The notes beneath the pieces were generated by a model. It saw nothing but the letters and a program-made list of their open reading frames with translations. It had not been told where the DNA came from and ran no database searches. Below, piece after piece: positions 58,497-64,000 of a DNA stretch of 64,000 nucleotides (positions are counted from its first letter, which is position 1; each line of letters begins with the position of its first letter). This DNA is from CADEDH01 sp965262175. Lineage in GTDB: Bacteria; Actinomycetota; Acidimicrobiia; Acidimicrobiales; SZUA-35. The stretch is taken from positions 2,666,001-2,730,000 of the forward strand of contig CBDHES010000002.1 of the NCBI GenBank assembly GCA_965262175.1, read 5' to 3'. The translations under genes and the position numbers were made by a program.

Positions 58497-58634
58497 ACAG
58501 TTGTTGACGTTAGAGTAGTGGCAGCGGCTACGTGATGGCCTGTCCGTCCGATCAGAGTTCTGCCCACAGCGCTTGCTAGACGAAGTTGAAACGACGCATC
58601 TGGCGCAGTTGATCATGAGACCCGAAATCGTTGG

Positions 58635-59396
58635 TTAGCGGCGTCGGTACAGCTGGTTCCCGGGGATGTTCCGAGCGTTCGGGTTTATGGGGCTCATCGG
58701 GTTCCGCATCTGCTTCTGGAGCGAGCTCTGAAATGGTGGGCGGTACCTCAGGTTCCCGGGGATGTACGGGGCGTTCGGGTGACTCGGTGACATACGGCTC
58801 GGCTGGAATGGCCGGCTTCTCTGCACAGGAGTCATAGGCAGTCTCGGGGCCCGCCGTTGCTTCTGTCCCGTCTGGGCCGGCGACGTCCGGGGCGGACGGC
58901 TCGGTGGGGAGCCTCCAGCCGGGCCGCGCGACCGCTGCCCGGAGCCCACCCAAAGCCCAATCGCGAGGACACCGAGGATGCCGATCGCGACCAACCACCC
59001 CGTGCGAGCCGACGGGTTGGTCCTCGGGTCGACCGCTTCACGCAGTTGTTCGATGTCCACCGCTGGTTCCTCGCCAGAGCCGGCGTCGCCGCCGGCGGCG
59101 CGGCAGTCGATCACCAGTTCTTGCCCCGGAAAGATGTCGTTCCGGTCGTCGAACGTCTGTCCGTTCGATAGCCGGCGGCCCCTGTTCTGCTCGAAGATCG
59201 AGTCGACCGCCCCCGACGAGCCGCAGTGTTGCTCCGCGATCCGGCCGAGATGTTCCCCCTGCTGTACGACGTGGACAACTCCCTCATCGGCGGTGCAGGA
59301 CACCACGAACACCGCTAGCACCGCGATTGCCCACAGCCGCACGGGCCGCTTTAGCTCCGACTTTCTCGACTTCACCCCGAGATGACCGTCGGTCAT
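58635..59396 (-). CDS. LysM-like lipoprotein with TM helix and Pro-rich C-terminus
   Basis: The protein has 253 aa. The signal LWAIAVLAVFVVSC ends in a lipobox Cys34. A LysM-like module spans residues 40-98 (VVHVVQQGEHLGRIAEQHCGS...IFEQNRGRRLSNGQTFDDRNDIFPGQELVIDC), which would bind peptidoglycan. A TM-like helix at 133-151 (GWLVAIGILGVLAIGLWVG) is unusual in a lipoprotein. The tail is rich in Pro/Arg/Ser/Asn, with two related blocks (NAPYIPGNLRYR and NARNIPGNQLYRRR). Two cysteines in and after LysM may form a disulfide. The ATG at 59396 lies 25 bp after the TPR/bPH gene, in the same leftward set. Confidence 0.65.
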   Translation of the reverse strand: MTDGHLGVKSRKSELKRPVRLWAIAVLAVFVVSCTADEGVVHVVQQGEHLGRIAEQHCGSSGAVDSIFEQNRGRRLSNGQTFDDRNDIFPGQELVIDCRAAGGDAGSGEEPAVDIEQLREAVDPRTNPSARTGWLVAIGILGVLAIGLWVGSGQRSRGPAGGSPPSRPPRTSPAQTGQKQRRAPRLPMTPVQRSRPFQPSRMSPSHPNAPYIPGNLRYRPPFQSSLQKQMRNPMSPINPNARNIPGNQLYRRR

Positions 59397-59421
59397 CGTG
59401 CACCTGTCCTTCCACACGCGG

Positions 59422-60459
59422 CTAGAGGAACTTGTCCTTGACGTTGAAGCTCTGGTGGAGCGAGTCGCTCCTCGTCTGCTCGAAGAGCTGCCGGACGAGC
59501 GGGGTGGATCCGAGGCCGCGCAGCTTGACGACAGTCATCTCGGCTGGCTTCCCACGGCTTCGGCTGAACCAACGCCAACGCCCTCTGTCGGTGCGCTCCA
59601 ACACGAGGATCAACGTCGCAGTGTCTCCGAGCCGATCGAAGATCGTCCGACTGAAGGCGATGTTGTCGACCTCGTACCAGAAGATCACGTCGCGCCGTTG
59701 GATCAAGATCCCCGACTGCACCTCGACCCAATGCTCGTAGATCTGGTACCGGGTCAGCAGCGAGGTCAGGAGGATCCAGACCGCCAGGGCCACGGCAACG
59801 ACGAGGACGAGATTGCTGACGATCGCGTCGAAGCTCCGGCCGAGGTCGGAGTCTGCAACATCGCCGGCCTCACCCGACAGGCGTTGGGAGACCTCGGTGA
59901 ACGGCTTGGTCGCCGTCAGGTACAAAGAAGCGAGTAGCAGACACCCACCGAGGGTCATCAGCCCGAGCATCGATCGCAAGCTTCGATAGGTGTCCCGCCG
60001 GAGTTCCCCGGACTCGATGTCGTGCTCGGCGATCCGATCTCGGAACGTCCGCTTCTTCGAAGACGCCGTCTTCGGTGTGCTCCGCTCGCGCTCCAGGTCG
60101 TCCAGCGACTCAATGCTGGCGACTAGTTCCGCCGCTTCGTCGAGGCTGGGGTCGAGGTTGACAGCCTTCCATGCCAGAGATTGGGCCTGCGCCCGATCGC
60201 CGTTCCGGAGGGTGGCCTTGGCCAGGAAGTAGTGCCCGATCGGACTGGACGGGTCGACGGTGAGGCGCTGCTGGAACGCTTCGATCGCTTCGGCAATTCG
60301 ACCCTGTTCGAGCCGAGCGGCGCCGAGCGCATGCCACAGCTTCGGGTTGGACGGGTCGGTGACCAAGGCCTGGGTCGACAGCTCAGCCGCTTTGGCGACG
60401 TCGCCGGCGCGGATGAGCTGGAAGGCGTCGTTGGCCGGTGTGGTAGATGTCGCGGTCAT
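59422..60459 (-). CDS. TPR + bPH-like membrane protein
   Basis: The protein has 345 aa. Residues about 10-110 are tetratricopeptide repeats (AFQLIRAGDVAKAAELSTQALVTDPSNPKLWHALGAARLEQGRIAEAIEAFQQRLTVDPSSPIGHYFLAKATLRNGDRAQAQSLAWKAVNLDPS). A charged segment and two TM helices follow (LGLMTLGGCLLLASLYLTA and SNLVLVVAVALAVWILLTSLL). Then comes a beta-rich bacterial PH-like part (TRYQIYEHWVEVQSGILIQRRDVIFWYEVDNIAFSRTIFDRLGDTATLILVLERTD). The ATG at 60459 has AAGGAG 7 nt upstream, overlapping the previous gene's stop, so the two are coupled. TPRs would bind a partner protein; role unknown. Confidence 0.7.
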   Translation of the reverse strand: MTATSTTPANDAFQLIRAGDVAKAAELSTQALVTDPSNPKLWHALGAARLEQGRIAEAIEAFQQRLTVDPSSPIGHYFLAKATLRNGDRAQAQSLAWKAVNLDPSLDEAAELVASIESLDDLERERSTPKTASSKKRTFRDRIAEHDIESGELRRDTYRSLRSMLGLMTLGGCLLLASLYLTATKPFTEVSQRLSGEAGDVADSDLGRSFDAIVSNLVLVVAVALAVWILLTSLLTRYQIYEHWVEVQSGILIQRRDVIFWYEVDNIAFSRTIFDRLGDTATLILVLERTDRGRWRWFSRSRGKPAEMTVVKLRGLGSTPLVRQLFEQTRSDSLHQSFNVKDKFL

Positions 60460-60472
60460 GATCGTTGCTCCT

Positions 60473-62839
60473 TCATCCGCGGATGGGTCGTGAGGGCCGC
60501 TCGACCCGTTGAGGTCGGGATGGGCGGGCTGGCAAGCGGCGGAGGGCACTGGCCCCGATAGCGTCGTCGGCTTCGACGGACCGCTCCCCTTCGCCTCGGT
60601 CGGCGTCGGCGCGCCCGTCACCACGGCTGTCGCCACCATCACCGTCGTCGCCATCGGGGCGATCGTTGGCCTCTTCTCGCCCGTCGCCATGGCCGTGGCC
60701 AACGTCCCGCTCGGTGTCGACGACCGCAAGCTCCGAGTCTTGCTGTGGGCACTCGAGGGCGAGCTCGCTGATCGGATCGGCGATCGCATCGACCCGGGCA
60801 CCGTCGGGACCGCCGCCGATCGACCCGAGGTCCTCGACAACGCGCTCGACCTCGACCGGCTCTTCGCGAGCGGACGACGGCGCATCCGGTGCGTGGTCCA
60901 CAGGGTCCGGGCCGTGGCCCGCGGCGAGATCCTCGCCCGGGGTGCTGACCGGGAATACGTCGTCGAAGGCCCCGGACACCGGATCGTCTTCTTCAGCCTC
61001 CACCGGCTGGTCCTCGAACCACGACGGCGGCGGCTCGTCGTCGTCGGCCGGACTCGGGTCCTCGTCGTCGGGCGGAGGCTCGTCGGGCACATCGGCGCTG
61101 GACTCCGGATGTTCGTCGAGGTCGGCGCGGTCACCAACGTCGTTGTCAGGGAACACGTCGGCCGCCGGGTCGGAGTCGTCGTGACCGTCGGGAACCTCCT
61201 CCACGCCGGCGTCCCAGCCATCGTCGGTCAGGAGGTCGTAGCCCGCCTCGACGAGGGACTCCACGAAGCTCGCCATGGCCTCGTGCAGCACAGATCCCGC
61301 CTCCGCGACCCGCTCCGGCTGCTCGACCGCCCACCCGACCGTGGCCCCCGCTGGCATCAGTTCGCCGACCCCACCACCGAGGGCGAAGGTGCCGGTACCC
61401 AGACCAGACTCGCTGAGATCGACGTGGATCGGCACCGGCAGGCCCATGGGCCCCTCGACCGGGGAGATCACATCGGAGAAGACGAGTTCGTAGGTCCCCA
61501 GTCCGTCTGCGATGCTGACGTGGCTCGCCAGGATCTGGCCGAGGGTGGTCGGCTCCGCGGTCTCGAAAGGTACGAACTCGGTCGTTCGTAGCTTCGCCAC
61601 CTCGGCGGTGCCGAACGGCATGTCGATCAGGGCCGCATCGACGAGCGCGAACGCCGGCGAGTTCCGGTCCCGGAACTCGAGCAGCACGAGGCTGCGATCT
61701 GCGGCGAGTGCCCTCGCCGCCTCGGCCGCCAGTCCGATGACCCCAGCCGCCTTCCCAACGCCAGCCGCACCAGCCTCCCAGATGCGCTCGGCCGCAAGTA
61801 CGCTGCCGCCGGTCAATGTCGCGCTTGTCGCAAAGACCCCAGCGACATTGGTCAACGTCGGGAACAGCTCGGTGGTATCACCACCGAGCAGCCGCACCTC
61901 GAATGCCGTGCTCGGCGTCTGCAGCGCACCGTGCCGGTCCGGATCTGCTTTGGTCGCTTCGATGGCGGCCGCCGTCAGCTCGTCTACGGAGTACGGGCTC
62001 AACGCTGCTGCCAGGTCGTCCCTCGCCTCGGCCAGCGACGGCGTGTCCAGTGATTCTGAGATCGTCCTCGCGATGCCGAACCAGATCGACGGGGCTACGA
62101 CGACATCGGCGGCATGGCCGGTCGGTGAACCACTGGCGTCCCCATCCCGGTCCGCCCCGTTCGTCATCGCCCCCTCGTCGGGGGCGAGGGCCGTCTCGAG
62201 CAGCCCATCGATGACGTCGGGACCCATCAGCTGATCAAGCGGGCGGTCCCATCCCTGCTCGGTCCGGAACCGGTGGATCTGGTCGTGCAGGATCGGGTCG
62301 ACCACTGACAGCGCCGTCATGATCAGGGCCTCGACCGCTCCGGCCTCGAACGAAGCAAGTGCCGTACTGGCCGCGCTGGCCTCCGCCACGAGCCGGGGCG
62401 AGCTGGAGAGGTCGAGCAGTCTCGCTTCGGCGTCGCTGACGTGCTGGCGAAAGGCATCGAGGACGCGGTCCGAGACCATCTGCTGGAACGGCGAGGGCGC
62501 CGGACGACCGCTGGGCGACGCACAAACCGCCCATTGTTCGAAGCCGGCGAACGCCCGGGCGGCGTAGGCCGCCCACTGCGACTGCTCCAGGGGCTCCGGC
62601 TCATCGAAGACGACGCGGTGGATCGCCCCTTCTGCGCCATACCTAAACTCGAACGCGATCGCCTGCGCGAACGAAGGGCCGAGCGGCGATCCAGGACTGC
62701 ACACGATGCGACTCTGGGGAGGACCGGTCGGCGGACCGGTTCGACGAGGACGGGTTCGCGGACGACCCGGCAGACGATCGGCTGGTAGCCCAGGCCTTGT
62801 CCTGCGGTTCGGGTGTCGGCGATGCCTCCGATTCGGCAT
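60473..62839 (-). CDS. large unrecognised protein with acidic C-terminal region
   Basis: The protein has 788 aa. AGGAGGA 7 nt before the ATG supports the start and overlaps the stop of the preceding gene. The first 50 residues are Arg/Pro-rich and may be poorly conserved. About 50-480 is a mixed alpha/beta region, with AFEFRYGAEGAIHRVVFDEPEPLEQSQWAAYAARAFAGFEQ, a helical SFEAGAVEALIMTALSVVDPILHDQIHRF and DRSLVLLEFRDRNSPAFALVDAALIDMPFG. The last 270 residues are dominated by Asp/Glu/Pro/Gly. No TM or signal is seen. I do not recognise a family. It sits in the middle of a tightly packed leftward operon, so it should act with the TPR and LysM proteins. Confidence 0.55.
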   Translation of the reverse strand: MPNRRHRRHPNRRTRPGLPADRLPGRPRTRPRRTGPPTGPPQSRIVCSPGSPLGPSFAQAIAFEFRYGAEGAIHRVVFDEPEPLEQSQWAAYAARAFAGFEQWAVCASPSGRPAPSPFQQMVSDRVLDAFRQHVSDAEARLLDLSSSPRLVAEASAASTALASFEAGAVEALIMTALSVVDPILHDQIHRFRTEQGWDRPLDQLMGPDVIDGLLETALAPDEGAMTNGADRDGDASGSPTGHAADVVVAPSIWFGIARTISESLDTPSLAEARDDLAAALSPYSVDELTAAAIEATKADPDRHGALQTPSTAFEVRLLGGDTTELFPTLTNVAGVFATSATLTGGSVLAAERIWEAGAAGVGKAAGVIGLAAEAARALAADRSLVLLEFRDRNSPAFALVDAALIDMPFGTAEVAKLRTTEFVPFETAEPTTLGQILASHVSIADGLGTYELVFSDVISPVEGPMGLPVPIHVDLSESGLGTGTFALGGGVGELMPAGATVGWAVEQPERVAEAGSVLHEAMASFVESLVEAGYDLLTDDGWDAGVEEVPDGHDDSDPAADVFPDNDVGDRADLDEHPESSADVPDEPPPDDEDPSPADDDEPPPSWFEDQPVEAEEDDPVSGAFDDVFPVSTPGEDLAAGHGPDPVDHAPDAPSSAREEPVEVERVVEDLGSIGGGPDGARVDAIADPISELALECPQQDSELAVVDTERDVGHGHGDGREEANDRPDGDDGDGGDSRGDGRADADRGEGERSVEADDAIGASALRRLPARPSRPQRVERPSRPIRG

Positions 62840-62850
62840 GGCTCGTCCTC

Positions 62851-63612
62851 CTAGGCTCGGGCGACGGCGAGCTCGTCGACGAGCTCCGACAGGGCGGTTT
62901 CGAGGTCGAGCAGTGCGGCTCGGCGTTGCTCGGCGGCCTCAGCCGGGCCGCGAAGCGCAGCCAACATCACAGCGGTGGCGACCTGGGCTCTGGCTAGGGC
63001 CTGGCTCGGGCCCCCAACAGCGACCTCCAGCTCGGGTCGAAGGGCAGCGAGGTCATCGGAGACCTCGACCAGCGCAGCCTCGGTCGCCCGGTACTCCTGC
63101 CGGGCATCACCGGCGGTCGGCTGGCCTCGGAGCGTCTCGTCCCATCGCTGGTTGGCGGCCTGGGCCCGAGCGCCGATGTCTTCGACAGCCGCGATGAGCG
63201 GATCGGTCGATTCCGGGCCGTAGGTTCGCCATCCGAGCCACGCGAGGCCAGCCAGGAGGCAAAGGAGCAAGAGGGTCGGGGCCACGGGTCGGACCGGCCG
63301 AGCACCGGTTGCCACGGTTGCATGTTCGCCGTGGGGAGTTGACGCCGGGACCGGAGACGTGGAGCCCCAATCGGCCGGCGAGGGGGCGAGATTGGGGAGG
63401 CTCGCTCGGTCCAGGATCACACCCGCCGACGGTGGCGGGTTCGCCTCAGGCTGGGCTGGACTCGACGGCGGGGCCAGGGGGCTGCCCGGGTTCGGCCCTG
63501 CCCCGTCACCAGGCGCATGCGGTCGGTCCGGCTTCGGCCGCTGTTGCAGCTGCAAGCCCTCATCGACGAACTGCTTGAATCTCTTCTGGTTCCGCTCGAC
63601 GACATGGTTCAT
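62851..63612 (-). CDS. single-TM protein of unknown function
   Basis: The protein has 253 aa. A short basic start (NHVVERNQKRFKQFVDEGLQLQQRPKP) and a Pro/Ser-rich stretch lead to one TM helix (PTLLLLCLLAGLAWLGW, about residue 125). The outside part is almost wholly helical and Ala/Glu-rich (LIAAVEDIGARAQAANQRWDETLRGQ...ATEAALVEVSDDLAALRPELEVAV...AEAAEQRRAALLDLETALSELVDELAVA), probably a coiled coil. An AGGAG site precedes the ATG at 63612; a TTG at 63636 is less likely. Its stop TAG is part of the next gene's ribosome binding site (TAGGAGG), which shows an operon. No family recognised. Confidence 0.55.
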   Translation of the reverse strand: MNHVVERNQKRFKQFVDEGLQLQQRPKPDRPHAPGDGAGPNPGSPLAPPSSPAQPEANPPPSAGVILDRASLPNLAPSPADWGSTSPVPASTPHGEHATVATGARPVRPVAPTLLLLCLLAGLAWLGWRTYGPESTDPLIAAVEDIGARAQAANQRWDETLRGQPTAGDARQEYRATEAALVEVSDDLAALRPELEVAVGGPSQALARAQVATAVMLAALRGPAEAAEQRRAALLDLETALSELVDELAVARA

Positions 63613-63632
63613 GGCGATGACTCCTGCTGTGG

Positions 63633-64000
63633 TCAATGCCGGGTGGTCCGTTGTGAGGTGGGCGTGGGAAGAGCAGGAACGATGTGGTCTCGCGGGTTTC
63701 GGTGGCGCATCTGATACAGGAGCGTCACAGTCTCGAGCAGGAAGTCGTCCACCGCTCCCCCGCCACGCCCGGTCGAGCTCCGGGCCTCGATGAGCAGCTC
63801 GTTCTCCCCATTGACCAGGGTGCCTGGAGGCACGACGACGAACCCGGACTGCCAGGACACCGTTCGTGTCGGAGTCAGGGCGCCCTCCAGATCGACCCCG
63901 TTCAGCCGGATGACGTTGTGGGCGTAGGCCACGTCGAAGGCGCGAAAGGCCAGGATTCCGGGGGTCTCGTCGACGATGTTGCCACAGACGAATCCGTAGC
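63633..64000 (-). CDS. partial beta-rich protein, 5' end outside window
   Basis: The minus-strand frame is open to the window edge (GFVCGNIVDETPGILAFRAFDVAYAHNVIRLNGVDLEGALTP...) and ends at 63633, leaving about 121 C-terminal residues. SWQSGFVVVPPGTLVNGENELLIEARSS looks like a jelly-roll or carbohydrate-binding-type beta sandwich, but I cannot name a family. It precedes the single-TM gene by 20 bp and is the first visible gene of the leftward set. Confidence 0.5.
   Translation of the reverse strand, partial: YGFVCGNIVDETPGILAFRAFDVAYAHNVIRLNGVDLEGALTPTRTVSWQSGFVVVPPGTLVNGENELLIEARSSTGRGGGAVDDFLLETVTLLYQMRHRNPRDHIVPALPTPTSQRTTRH

Noticed and set aside
58266..58616. 116-aa minus-strand ORF as a full gene
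   Set aside because: Its 3' third is antisense to the kinase remnant, and its first 40 codons lack a usable start signal; only the part from 58496 was kept, with low confidence.
1..64000. tRNA, rRNA, insertion sequences, integrase or prophage
   Set aside because: No tRNA-like cloverleaf tail, rRNA motif, transposase or phage gene was found by reading; the 58.3-58.6 kb junction shows no terminal repeats.

Overview
The window is very GC-rich, gene-dense DNA that I read as a chromosomal segment of a high-GC actinobacterium, most likely of the Acidimicrobiia (Ilumatobacter-like) type. This assignment is inferred from gene content: F420/FMN luciferase-like oxidoreductases, an F420-type PPOX protein, an Eis acetyltransferase, DinB proteins, HxlR and OmpR regulators, several Ser/Thr kinases, DUF2510 modules, and many leaderless starts with a TANNNT -10 box 6-7 nt before the start codon. 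I saw no rRNA, tRNA, intact insertion sequence, integrase or CRISPR array. No gene-free stretch exceeds 300 bp; the longest are 45763-45983, 49075-49302 and about 58360-58634.

Region by region. 1-10.4 kb: 3' end of an Lhr-type helicase, Eis acetyltransferase, truncated hemoglobin, SnoaL-like protein, an MFS exporter divergent from an HxlR-SCP2 regulator, a DinB protein, endonuclease V, an OmpR/histidine-kinase pair with a PepSY protein, a lipoprotein and a decayed DinB gene. 10.5-17.3 kb: a PhnCDE-like ABC importer with two fused permeases, three tandem palindromes, a selD gene read through an in-frame TGA (selenocysteine at codon 18), and a membrane Ser/Thr kinase. 17.3-28.2 kb: PPOX protein, a duplicated spondin-domain protein, FMN monooxygenase, acyl-CoA dehydrogenase, a P-loop-kinase/LLM fusion, a lactone oxidase, a 58-aa DUF2510 micro-protein and a DUF1800/DUF1501 pair. 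28.3-31 kb: a three-gene operon with a hisC-like gene. 31-40 kb: a sulfatase / VOC / CoA-transferase / hydantoinase A-B / amidase run that looks catabolic. 40-55.8 kb: kinase-RDD protein, SDR, PolX, membrane protein, DUF937-CHRD-OmpA protein, AhpD-like protein, pyrE-pyrC, SNase-lamin-tail lipoprotein, TetR with a divergent VOC protein, and a second divergent pair around a symmetric promoter.

55.9-64 kb is the most unusual part. A kinase-TM-WD40 gene carries seven near-identical 126-bp WD40 units and is broken by frameshifts at the variable positions of the repeats. Next to it lies a kinase of the same family truncated at about 58360. Beyond that a leftward, tightly packed set of five unrecognised genes (LysM lipoprotein, TPR/bPH membrane protein, large acidic protein, single-TM protein, partial beta-rich protein) runs off the window end.

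The strongest candidates for further work are the selenocysteine SelD with its hairpin, the kinase-WD40 array and its rearranged neighbourhood, and the unrecognised operon at 58.6-64 kb.
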